Shown here piece after piece: positions 41,420 through 50,675 of a stretch of 64,000 bases of DNA. Within the stretch, counting starts at the first letter, position 1, and each line of letters starts with the position of its first letter. Source of the DNA: Peronospora farinosa (Eukaryota; Oomycota; Peronosporomycetes; Peronosporales; Peronosporaceae); the NCBI GenBank assembly GCA_947646735.1, contig CANTFK010000164.1:62001-126000 (forward strand), in the 5' to 3' direction. The position numbers and the translations under genes are program-made. The notes below the pieces were generated by a model. That model was not told the origin of the DNA and made no database searches. It was given only the letters and a program-made list of their open reading frames with translations.

Positions 41420-44400
41420 ATGAAGCACAACGACTATGAACTTCATGGCACGCCCTCCACTGGTGCTAACGACGGTGGTGCTGGATTTTATTCTCAAGAA
41501 GGTCGCCCTACTTCTCAGAAGGGCTATGTTGACCCGCGCGGGCCTGTCCTTCCACCCATGAACGTCTCGGATGCTGTGGGTCTTGGAGATCAACACGACA
41601 ATATCATTTCGGTACATGGCTACATGCACAAACAGGGGAAGCGCACTATCAAGGGACCGATCCATAAGAGCTGGAAACGTCGATACTTTGCACTTGAGAA
41701 GGCCAAGATCTATTACTTTCACTCGCACTTGGAGTGTCGTCAGTACTTTACTACACGAAACGCCGACCTTGTTGTTGGTGCTATTGAGCTCAAGGATGCA
41801 CTGCAGTTACGTCCATGTGCGCGTCTGGATTTACCTCACAAGGGCTTTGAAGTGCACACAAAGCGACGCGTTTGGGTACTTTGCCCTGAGACGGACGAGG
41901 AGTACCGCATGTGGTTCCAAGGCGTCGAGCGTGCTATTGTAGCCAATGGTGCTGGCAACATTATTGAACGTAAGCTACCCAATGTCCGCAAGTACTTGAT
42001 GAAGGGCAACCAAACGTACCGGTTCTTCTATTTCTTGTTCCTGATTGCGGGTATTGTGGAGCTATTGGCTCTCGTGTTTTGGTTTGTAATCGGCTTGGAG
42101 CCTTGTGACGCGTCACGTCTCGAAGTTGACTGTGCGACGATTACGAGCACGTCTCTAATTACGCTGAGATGCTCGAGCAATCCGTTTAGTGGATGGTTCA
42201 CGCCACCCAATTGGTATCTTCAGATTGCCGACGTCGAGAATGTGACTTGTTTCCGTGACCCACCTATTCCACAGTGGGTTTCTTACTTCGCCATGCTTTT
42301 CGCTGAGGTGCTGACATTCTCTCTAGGTGTTCTCTACTATCTCGGGATGTGGAAGCCTGTACGTCGTGGCGCACACTACTTCGACGAGTTTGAGCCACCC
42401 GTTCCTGATGAGCTGTGGCCCAAGGTAGATGTTCTGTTGTGTCACTACTCCGAACCGGCTGAAGAGACTATCGACACGTTGATGGCCTGTATGAACCTAC
42501 AGTATCCGCCGCACCTCCTCCAGATCTGGGTTTTGGATGATGGCTACTGCAAGGCCAAGTGGGCCAAAGGCAACCCTGTTCCTACAGTGGAGCTGAATAA
42601 GGGTATCTTGGAAACTGCTGGCGATCTTCGCCAGGAGGTGGCACAGTTTATGTACGACCGCGTATGCGACCCTAATGAGGACACAGAGGTGTACGCGTGG
42701 CGTAAGCTGCATTCGTCCGCCAACTTACCGTCACCGTCGCGTTCGAAGGCGGTGAACCGTGCCGATTGTGCTGTTGGTTCATTCCGTGACGACTACCGCT
42801 ACCCCGGCCTGCCGCACGTGACGTTTGTTGGTCGTGTGAAACCAGATACGCACTATTCCAAGGCAGGAAACATCAACAATTGCCTGTACAACGAAGGTGC
42901 CAATGGCCGCTACCTCATCATCTTGGATACGGACATGCAGCCTCACCCGAAGTTTATTCTGGCTACGTTGCCGTTCTTCTTCGACGACGAGGATCGTCAA
43001 GACAAGGCCAAGTATATTTGCTGTGGTATTGGTTGTAACTCGGTGGCGAAGCTTTGCTGTGCATCGTGCCAGATTGCTGGTGTGCCAGAGGAACAGATCA
43101 GTTACTGCTCAAAGGATTGTTTCGAGAACGCCATGCACGTGCAGAGTGCGGTCCACCGTCGTCAGGTGAATGGCACCATGAGCGATTCGCGTGCGAACAA
43201 GATTGACATGCGTTGCATGAACTGTGATGCGAAGCTCGGCAAGAGCGGTGTCTGTCGCAAGTGTAATCGAGGCACTGGCGACAGTGATGGCGACGACGTG
43301 TCGTCTCTTCACACGTACTCGGACAACGTGCGTGACAATGCTGTGGCTTTCGTTCAGACGCCTCAGTACTTCCGCGACTGCATTCAGCTCCAGATTGGCG
43401 ACCCAATGGGCCACCGTAATGCCACTTTCTACGATGCGATTCAAACTGGTCAGGACGGTTACGATTGTGCCTCTTTTGCTGGCACAAACGCTATGTTCCG
43501 TCGCGAGGCCTTGGATTCTATTGGTGGCATTCAGTACGGAAGTCTGACGGAGGATTGTTATACTGGTCAGGTGTTGTGCTCAATGGGCTGGAAGGCGCAG
43601 TACTTTCGCAAGGATTTTGAAGGTGAGCCATCGGAGCGTATTCGTTTAGCTGAAGGACTGATTCCGGACTCGGTGGCTGGTTCACTGGCTCAGCGAAAGC
43701 GTTGGGCTAAGGGTAATTTTCAAATTGCGCTGATGAACAAGAAGACACAGTACTTTGACCCTGAGTGGAAGGCGCCGGAAGTGCAGGTGCCGTCCTACCA
43801 CAAGTCGAACAAGTTTATGCGCCGCGTGTTTTACTACAACTCGACTCTTTACCCGCTTGGTTCGATTACGGCTATCCTGTTCTACTACATCACAATCTAC
43901 TTCCTGTTCTCCGGCTACGCTCCGATTTATATGGCTGGAGTTCGTCTCGTGTATGCCTTGGTGCCAAAGCTTTTCGTGCAGGGCGTGCTGTCCGCTCTGA
44001 GCAACCGTACCGTAGACAACAGCGATGTGGTTCGGTCTCAGGAAGTGTGGTTTGCCTACGCATTCACGAATTGCACAGCCGTGCTGGAGGCATTTTGGTG
44101 GAAAATCACGGGCAAGGAGCCAAAGTGGTTCAATACAGGCGGTGCGAGCCGTGGCTCGACTGCTGAGCTGCCAAACGTGATCATCTTTATCGGAACTGTC
44201 GTGGGCGTGCTGTGGTCAGTGGTGCGTTTCCTGGCTGGTTACAACAGCATCCAGACGTCACACGGCGTATCTCTGCTGTTTGCAAGTCTGATGATGGGTC
44301 TTTTCATTGCTGTCAAACTCGCACCGAGCGTGCGCATGAGTATCCAGGAGTACTTTGGCTGGAGCTACGAGAGTTTGATGGACCAGGGCAACGTCCTGGG

Positions 44401-44479
44401 CTCCATCTCCATTGCTTTTGGACTTGTCTTCATTACACTATGGGTCTGGATCGAGCAGCCGACGTCCAATCCTTTCTAG
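41420..44479 (+). CDS. CesA: Cellulose synthase with PH domain, first of a tandem pair
   Basis: 1019 residues, no intron. It synthesises beta-1,4-glucan from UDP-glucose at the plasma membrane; cellulose is a main wall polymer of oomycetes. Order: PH domain (about 65-175, HGYMHKQGKRTIKG to MWFQGVERAI), two transmembrane helices at about 200-225 and 285-310, GT2 catalytic domain with DD (373-374), DTD (503-505), TED (710-712) and QRKRW (758-762), then C-terminal transmembrane helices from about 805. A Cys-rich insertion at about 532-616 lies between the DTD and TED motifs. N-terminal PH domains are characteristic of oomycete CesA1, CesA2 and CesA4; I cannot say which. The ATG at 41420 is the first in frame; a TTG lies upstream at 41384. 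Confidence 0.93.
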   Translation: MKHNDYELHGTPSTGANDGGAGFYSQEGRPTSQKGYVDPRGPVLPPMNVSDAVGLGDQHDNIISVHGYMHKQGKRTIKGPIHKSWKRRYFALEKAKIYYFHSHLECRQYFTTRNADLVVGAIELKDALQLRPCARLDLPHKGFEVHTKRRVWVLCPETDEEYRMWFQGVERAIVANGAGNIIERKLPNVRKYLMKGNQTYRFFYFLFLIAGIVELLALVFWFVIGLEPCDASRLEVDCATITSTSLITLRCSSNPFSGWFTPPNWYLQIADVENVTCFRDPPIPQWVSYFAMLFAEVLTFSLGVLYYLGMWKPVRRGAHYFDEFEPPVPDELWPKVDVLLCHYSEPAEETIDTLMACMNLQYPPHLLQIWVLDDGYCKAKWAKGNPVPTVELNKGILETAGDLRQEVAQFMYDRVCDPNEDTEVYAWRKLHSSANLPSPSRSKAVNRADCAVGSFRDDYRYPGLPHVTFVGRVKPDTHYSKAGNINNCLYNEGANGRYLIILDTDMQPHPKFILATLPFFFDDEDRQDKAKYICCGIGCNSVAKLCCASCQIAGVPEEQISYCSKDCFENAMHVQSAVHRRQVNGTMSDSRANKIDMRCMNCDAKLGKSGVCRKCNRGTGDSDGDDVSSLHTYSDNVRDNAVAFVQTPQYFRDCIQLQIGDPMGHRNATFYDAIQTGQDGYDCASFAGTNAMFRREALDSIGGIQYGSLTEDCYTGQVLCSMGWKAQYFRKDFEGEPSERIRLAEGLIPDSVAGSLAQRKRWAKGNFQIALMNKKTQYFDPEWKAPEVQVPSYHKSNKFMRRVFYYNSTLYPLGSITAILFYYITIYFLFSGYAPIYMAGVRLVYALVPKLFVQGVLSALSNRTVDNSDVVRSQEVWFAYAFTNCTAVLEAFWWKITGKEPKWFNTGGASRGSTAELPNVIIFIGTVVGVLWSVVRFLAGYNSIQTSHGVSLLFASLMMGLFIAVKLAPSVRMSIQEYFGWSYESLMDQGNVLGSISIAFGLVFITLWVWIEQPTSNPF

Positions 44480-45741
44480 GGAGGGACGACGTAAAAGCTA
44501 GATCCTTAGGCCAGCTAAGTGAGACCTAGGATATGTCGCATTGGAGGCTATTTCGTTTCGCTTTCTATGCTCACATGCTTGATATTCAATACGTTTCTTG
44601 CTTCTGCATTTGATTTTATCGTAGAAGGAAATACTTTTCGTAAATCGTTGTATCAATAAGGCAGCCGTGAGGTAAGACCGATCCGACGAGCTTAGTCAAG
44701 ACACGATATCGTGCGAGGACAGTTCACAGAATCTAACACGTTGATCCGCGTGCGTGCGTGCGTGTACTCCCGTTTCCTTTAACTGACACCTCATTGCTTC
44801 GCACGTGACTTACAGGCCATAACAGTGTAACGTATTGATCACCAACGTGATGATTTGAACCAAATCCAAAGGGTGTATGATGTTGTATATCATCAGGCTT
44901 CACATAAATGTGATGAAAGGGCATATAAAGCTGGCTTTAAATGTGACGTGGTGATGTCGCACCCCTTGCTATTCAGTAGGAATTGAGCTATAAAAACACT
45001 GTGAATGGTACACGATCAGTGGACAGACTGAGACTGAGTGGCTGATACCGTGAGGTTTTTTAGCTGCCAAATAGGTCTCTCTTGACAGAATAGATCGAAT
45101 CTACTGCTTAACTTAATATAAGTCACAATTGTCTATCAATTACATGCGTTAGTAACTTGACTTATATGTTGGTCATTTTTAATTTGTGTTGTTAACGTCA
45201 TGTCTTTGACCGAGGTCACAAAAGAGACCGTACTATAACATAATTGCTTTTTTGCATTCGTACATGGCTACTTTATCATTAAAATAGGTCTCACAAACTT
45301 GTAATTTAGAAGAGGTGTTCAGAATACTTTCCTAATTTGTCCCACTGCTAGTGTACATGTCAGTTCGACTCTCTCTTCCGTCCGCTCCCCCTTCCCCTTC
45401 TTGTCCACTTGCAGCTGTTTCAACCCGTCCGTCGTACTGGCTGCTTTATGTGATAGAGAGAATTTACCCATTAGGAGTTTCAAGAAAGAGCAGAAGAAAC
45501 CAACGAAAAAGGACTCTTTTATCAAGGTCCAAATACTACCATTTGAGAGAAACACGAGTGAGGAACACACGAAACATTCAATTAAAAGTCTTATCTTTTT
45601 ATTGTTTGTTTAGAGGTAAAGAGAGAGAGAGTGTTGGTAGATTTCTTCTACTCACATGTGACCATTCTTAACTTCTTCTGCTTCTTGTGACTATTGTAGC
45701 CTCATTCGTACCGACAGTACCAAGCAAGCTCGTAGACAATC
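44480..45741. other. Spacer between the two cellulose synthase genes
   Basis: No gene. It contains a GTGCGTGCGTGCGTG-type run at about 44751, a pyrimidine-rich tract at 45365-45415 and a GAGAGAGAGA run at about 45622. The last 150 bp are the probable promoter and 5' leader of the second gene. Confidence 0.6.
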
Positions 45742-48700
45742 ATGTTCCACAAAGAAAAACCGGTTGTTCCCGTGACGGACGACTATGCAATGTACGCGAC
45801 GCCTTCTGCCATGGATGTGCATCAACCTGGTGAGACAGACATTGTCCGTCGATCCCCTGATTCTATTGATCGACCGTCAATGCCCTCGGACACGGACGGA
45901 AACTTTCAAGACAATGTGATTACGGTACATGGCTACATGCATAAACAAGGGAAGCGTGCTATCAAAGGTCCCATGCACAAGAGCTGGAAGCGCCGATACT
46001 TTGCATTGGAAAAGGCCAAGATTTACTACTTTCATTCGCATTTGGAATGCCGGCAGTACTTTACCACACGTAATACGGACCTCGTGGTTGGTGCCATTGA
46101 GCTCAAGGACGCACTACAGTTGCGTCCCTGCGCTCGACTTGATTTACCCCATCGGGGTTTTGAAGTCACGACAAAGCGCCGTGTCTGGGTGCTCTGTCCT
46201 GAGACGGAAGAAGAGTACCGACTTTGGTTCAATGGTGTCGAGGAGGCCATTGTGTCTTGTGGCTCGGGCAACATTATTGAGCGAAAGCTTCCGAACGTCC
46301 GAAAGTATTATATGAAGGGCATCATGACTTACCGCATCCTCTACTTTCTCTTTTTGCTCCTGAGTGTGATCGAGATCTTTGGTTTGATCTTTTGGTTCGT
46401 CGTGGGTACTCAGCCTTGCGACTCTGGCAATCGAACGCTGGCTTGTGAAGAAGTGTATAACAACACTCCTGATGAGCTCAACTGCCTTGCTGACCCCATG
46501 AGCGGTTGGTATACGCCGCCCGATTGGTATATGACATTGGCCGGTATCGACGACGTCGCATGCTTCCACAACCCGCCAATTGCTCAGTGGGTGTCGTTCT
46601 TTGCCCTGATCGTCGCGGAGCTGGTGTCTATTGTGCTTGGTGCACTATATTACCTCGGTATGTGGAAGCCTGTGCGTCGTGGTGCTCACTACTTTGACGA
46701 ATTCGACCCTAAGGTGCCTGACGATTTGTGGCCGAAGATTGATGTTCTGTTGTGTCATTTTTCTGAACCGGCTGAAGAAACGATTGACACGCTGATGGCC
46801 TGCATGAATCTGCAATACCCGCCGCACCTTTTGCAAATTTATGTACTAGATGACGGTTACTGTAGCTCCAAGTGGACAAAGGGTAACCCTGTTCCAGCTA
46901 TCGAGCTTAATAAGGTGATCCTTGAAAAGTCCGGTGATCTTCGCCAGGAAGTTGCTCAGTTTATGTACGACCGCGTGTGTGACCCTAACGAGGATATAGA
47001 GGTGTACGCGTGGCGTAAACTTCACTCATCAGCCAACCTTCCTTCAGCATCTCGTCCAAAGGTTGTGAACCGAGCGGACTGTGCTGTTGGTTCATTCCGT
47101 GACGACTACCGCTACCCCGGCCTGCCGCACGTGACGTTTGTTGGTCGTGTAAAGTCGGAGACACACTACTCCAAGGCAGGCAACATTAACAATTGCCTGT
47201 ACAACGAGGGTGCCAACGGTCGCTACATGCTGCTTCTAGACTCGGACATGCAGCCTCACCCGAAGTTTATTCTGGCTACGTTGCCGTTCTTTTTCGATGA
47301 TGAAGACCGTCAGTACAAGAACAAGTACTCTTGCTCGTGCATGGGCTGCCAAAATGTGGCAAAGATGTGCTGTGCTTCGTGCAAAATTGCTGGTGTTCCG
47401 GAGGAGCGCATTAGCTACTGCTCCAAGGAGTGCTTTGAGAATGCAATGCACGTGCAAAGCGATCTGCATCGTCGCCAAGTGAACGGTACTTTGAGTGATA
47501 CTCGTGCCACGAAAAAGGAACTGCGCTGCATGAACTGTGACTCGAAACTGGGCAAGAGCGGTGTGTGCCGCAAATGCAATACAAACAACAACAATGGCGA
47601 TGCGAACATGTCCATTTTGCACACGTACTCGGACGACGTGCGTGACAACGCTGTTGGTTTCGTGCAGACTCCGCAGTACTTTCGTGACTGTGTGCAGCTG
47701 CAGATCGGTGACCCGCTTGGCCACCGTAATGCTGCGTTCTACGATGCAATCCAGACGGGCCAGGATGGGTACGACTGTGCGTCCTTTGCTGGTACCAATG
47801 CTTTGGTGCGTCGTGAAGCGTTGGATTCGATTGGTGGCATTCAGTACGGCACGCTGACAGAGGACTGCTACACTGGCGAGCGTCTTGTGTCAATGGGCTG
47901 GAAAGCGCTGTATTTCAGAAAGGATTTCGAAGGGGAAGCTCATGAGCGTATTCGTTTGGCGGAAGGAGCCATTCCTGATTCAGTTGCTGGAGCTATGGCA
48001 CAGCGCAAGCGTTGGGCCAAGGGCAACTTCCAGACCGCTTTGATGAAAAAGAACAAGAACGTTGCCGATCCGGAGTGGAAGCGTCCGCACGTGGATATTC
48101 CAAAGTATCGCAAACCGAACAAGTTCATGCGTCATGTGTTCTACCTCAACTCGACATTGTACCCGATCGACTCGATCCCGGTAATCCTAGTGTACTACGT
48201 CACGCTGTTCTTCCTGTACACGGGCTATGCTCCGATTTTCGTGAACGGCTTACGCGTGCTTGTGGCTCTGGTGCCCAAACTCATTGTACAAGGTCTGCTG
48301 TCAGCGATGAGTACGCGCGGTGTTGAAAACAACGATGTTGTGCGATCGCAAGAGACGAGGTTTGTGTACGCATTTACCAACTTCACCGCAATGCTTGGCG
48401 CCATCGTATGGAAGTTTACTGGTCGCAAGTCGAAGTGGCTCAACAAGCATGATGCTACGCGCGGATCGCTGGCTGAGCTGCCGAACGTGCTGGTGTTCTC
48501 CGGTGCCGTCTTTGGTATTATCTGGGCCATTGTGCGCTACATCGTTGTATACTACAACCGCGTGTACTCGCACGGCGACTCGATGCTATGCGCTGCTGTT
48601 TTTATGGGTTTCTACATCGCGTATAACCTGGGTCCTACCGTTCGAATGAGCATTCAGGAGTACTTTGGTTGGAGCTATCAGAGTTTGATGGACCAGGGTA

Positions 48701-48783
48701 ACTTTATGGGCTCAGTCTCGATTGCTGTAGGCCTCATGTTCATTGCGCTATGGGTTCACGTGGAAAAGCCTGTTAATGGCTAG
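45742..48783 (+). CDS. CesA: Cellulose synthase with PH domain, second of a tandem pair
   Basis: 1013 residues, no intron, same orientation as its neighbour, with 1262 bp between stop and start. Same domain order: PH domain (about 60-170), two N-terminal transmembrane helices, catalytic DD (370-371), DSD (500-502), TED (706-708), QRKRW (754-758), C-terminal transmembrane helices. The Cys-rich insertion (about 528-612) keeps all cysteines of the first copy. The two proteins differ most at the extreme N-terminus (residues 1-45), in the loop between transmembrane helices 1 and 2, and in the C-terminal helices, which suggests separate functions in one complex. Paralogue identity of oomycete CesA types cannot be settled here. 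Confidence 0.93.
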   Translation: MFHKEKPVVPVTDDYAMYATPSAMDVHQPGETDIVRRSPDSIDRPSMPSDTDGNFQDNVITVHGYMHKQGKRAIKGPMHKSWKRRYFALEKAKIYYFHSHLECRQYFTTRNTDLVVGAIELKDALQLRPCARLDLPHRGFEVTTKRRVWVLCPETEEEYRLWFNGVEEAIVSCGSGNIIERKLPNVRKYYMKGIMTYRILYFLFLLLSVIEIFGLIFWFVVGTQPCDSGNRTLACEEVYNNTPDELNCLADPMSGWYTPPDWYMTLAGIDDVACFHNPPIAQWVSFFALIVAELVSIVLGALYYLGMWKPVRRGAHYFDEFDPKVPDDLWPKIDVLLCHFSEPAEETIDTLMACMNLQYPPHLLQIYVLDDGYCSSKWTKGNPVPAIELNKVILEKSGDLRQEVAQFMYDRVCDPNEDIEVYAWRKLHSSANLPSASRPKVVNRADCAVGSFRDDYRYPGLPHVTFVGRVKSETHYSKAGNINNCLYNEGANGRYMLLLDSDMQPHPKFILATLPFFFDDEDRQYKNKYSCSCMGCQNVAKMCCASCKIAGVPEERISYCSKECFENAMHVQSDLHRRQVNGTLSDTRATKKELRCMNCDSKLGKSGVCRKCNTNNNNGDANMSILHTYSDDVRDNAVGFVQTPQYFRDCVQLQIGDPLGHRNAAFYDAIQTGQDGYDCASFAGTNALVRREALDSIGGIQYGTLTEDCYTGERLVSMGWKALYFRKDFEGEAHERIRLAEGAIPDSVAGAMAQRKRWAKGNFQTALMKKNKNVADPEWKRPHVDIPKYRKPNKFMRHVFYLNSTLYPIDSIPVILVYYVTLFFLYTGYAPIFVNGLRVLVALVPKLIVQGLLSAMSTRGVENNDVVRSQETRFVYAFTNFTAMLGAIVWKFTGRKSKWLNKHDATRGSLAELPNVLVFSGAVFGIIWAIVRYIVVYYNRVYSHGDSMLCAAVFMGFYIAYNLGPTVRMSIQEYFGWSYQSLMDQGNFMGSVSIAVGLMFIALWVHVEKPVNG

Positions 48784-49002
48784 AGGACTACGTTGGTGGG
48801 TAGATATCTACATCAGGTTCAGTCATCTGATAAGTAGCGCCAAGGGGGCGGTACTACTTTTATTTTTCATTAGTTTGCTATTATGCCATGTCTCGGTAAT
48901 GAATATGGTTTTATAATGCTTGTACGCGTCGAGGTTATGGAGGTGTATTGCTACAATAGGCGTACTGTAATACAGAAAAGATTCGTGACTGGATAGCAGA
49001 AC

Positions 49003-49594
49003 ATGTCGCTTTTTGACCAGTTCTCGGCGTTCATTGGATACCCCTCGCGCGTGCAGCTAGATGATGGCACATCCACTGACGGTGTACTGTACTGCATAGA
49101 CCCAGAGACAGACCACGTAGCACTCCTATGCCCTTCAGGGCACGAAGTGTCGAGTTATAGCGTTAAGATTGTGCTGGCTCACAACGTCCGAGGCATCAAA
49201 AAGATGTTACAAGAAAGCTCCGATCTCCCCACGCTTGTTGCGCTTGAGGAAGAGCTGAAAAAAGACGACGAGCGAAATAGTCTGAAAGACACTGCTAGCA
49301 TCCAGCGCCGTCGGAAGGAACTCGGTCAGTTCTTAACAAAGGTAAGTTATTACTGTATGTGCAGCACTATCACACTCGTTTCAATACTAACGATTGCTCA
49401 TTGTTTACTTGCAGAACTTTGTTTCGTATGAAATGGTAACAGATAGTAGCATTCGTGTTTTCGGAGGTGCCGCGACGGTGCGCGAGCCTTTTCACACCGT
49501 GGAATGCGCTAATGAGCAACTTTTACGACAAATGCAGCAGCTTCTGAACCAATTTAATCAGCATCAGCACGATGCTTTCCCCTCCTTGGTGTAA
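49003..49594 (+). CDS. Gemin6-like Sm-fold protein, two exons
   Basis: Exons 49003-49341 and 49415-49594 (GTAAGT donor, TTGCAG acceptor) encode 172 residues. The first 65 residues look like a divergent Sm/LSM fold (YPSRVQLDDGTSTDGVLYCI, then SVKIVLAHNV). The C-terminal part resembles the AD-type domain found after the Sm fold in Gemin6 and LSM12-like proteins (SIRVFGGAATVREPFHTVEC, then ANEQLLRQMQQLL). Gemin6 belongs to the SMN complex, which loads Sm rings on spliceosomal snRNAs. Size matches human Gemin6 (167). LSM12 is the main alternative. The stop is one base before the next ATG. Confidence 0.7.
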
Positions 49595-49595
49595 T

Positions 49596-49754
49596 ATGTA
49601 CACACAAACAACCGAGGCGCCGGTGGAATTGGCCTACGAGCCCATTCCACGCGGCATTTCAGAAATTATGCAGGGCAAATCTCCTGATCGCGATTCACCG
49701 CAAGGACGTGACGTCCATGTTGCGCCTAAAATGGGCCTGCCCTTTTTTAAATGA
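49596..49754 (+). CDS. Small ORF of 52 residues directly after the Gemin6-like gene
   Basis: The Gemin6-like stop TAA (49592-49594) is followed after one base by ATG at 49596. The ORF reads MYTQTTEAPVELAYEPIPRG at its start and ends GLPFFK stop. Composition is protein-like, with several prolines and a compact C-terminal KMGLPFFK. The reading frame extends in phase back to 49572 inside the upstream exon. It could be a second product of a dicistronic mRNA, an alternative C-terminus reached by alternative splicing, or an independent short gene whose promoter lies in the upstream exon. No family assigned. Confidence 0.5.
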   Translation: MYTQTTEAPVELAYEPIPRGISEIMQGKSPDRDSPQGRDVHVAPKMGLPFFK

Positions 49755-50675
49755 TCCATTGAAAGCAAAGTCATGCTATAGCAGCAGCTGGCACCTCTGT
49801 ACGTGCGGGCCGTATAGAATACGATTCTGTAATACGGAGTGTCTCGGTTCCTTTACTTTTTTTCTACGTCGTTAACGTTACTTTTCGACACTATCAAGAA
49901 GAATGGAAGCCAGTAAATGTCGTCAAGGTTGCTTGGGAACCTTACGTATCTAACTTTTGCAGAGCTCATATAGTAGTCCCTTGTGACGGAGCATGCATTC
50001 ATCAGAATAATATCAGCGTTGGCATATAGAAAACTTTATCGAGTATAGTATATTTACAAGCTTTACTTTATTTCGATAGATTCATGTGTAATGTCTTGGC
50101 TATAAAAGTATATAAATTTGTTGAAGCTCTATGAAGAGTATAGGATTGGAAAAGTAGCGTTGAGATGTTTGCAAAGTAGTCAGCGCAAAGACCAATGTAT
50201 ACTTTGAAACGCCGTGGACTTGTGGCCAGCGTCGGTGTAGTACAGCAAAGTTAATACAATACTAAAATGCATATTAATTTAGCAAGATACCGAAATTGGA
50301 CGCGTTGATACTTTCGGACAGACAGATGTTGTTGTCGTATATGCGACGTGTGGGCACTGACTCGTCTTTTTGCGAGTTCATCTGCCTTTTTTTTCGTTAA
50401 GGTTCGATCGACGACCAACATTCCTTGCTCGAATAAGTCGAAAGGCTCTGCAAGTCTAGCGTAGTTGTAGTATAAAACTAAGTACGTGGTCGCATTGCGG
50501 TAGGAATCGATTGTAAAGTATTATTTTCGTATGAAATTGTAGCACATCATCAACTGATTTACGTCCCGAATCTCTCAATACGTTTCAGCTCAAAGACCTT
50601 TCTGCTCTCGTCAACCGCCACTCCACTCTCATTTTTTCTATTGAGCCCTCAACCGATCGATCAAATTTAATCGGT
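49755..50675. other. Intergenic, no gene seen
   Basis: 920 bp with AT-rich stretches and a pyrimidine-rich segment at about 50620-50640 just before the RasGAP-START start codon. No frame of protein-like quality, no repeat found. Confidence 0.6.

Noticed and set aside
43098..43487. Minus-strand ORFs inside the cellulose synthases
   Set aside because: They mirror the coding frames of the CesA genes, have no independent motif, and occur in both paralogues only because the sense sequence is conserved.
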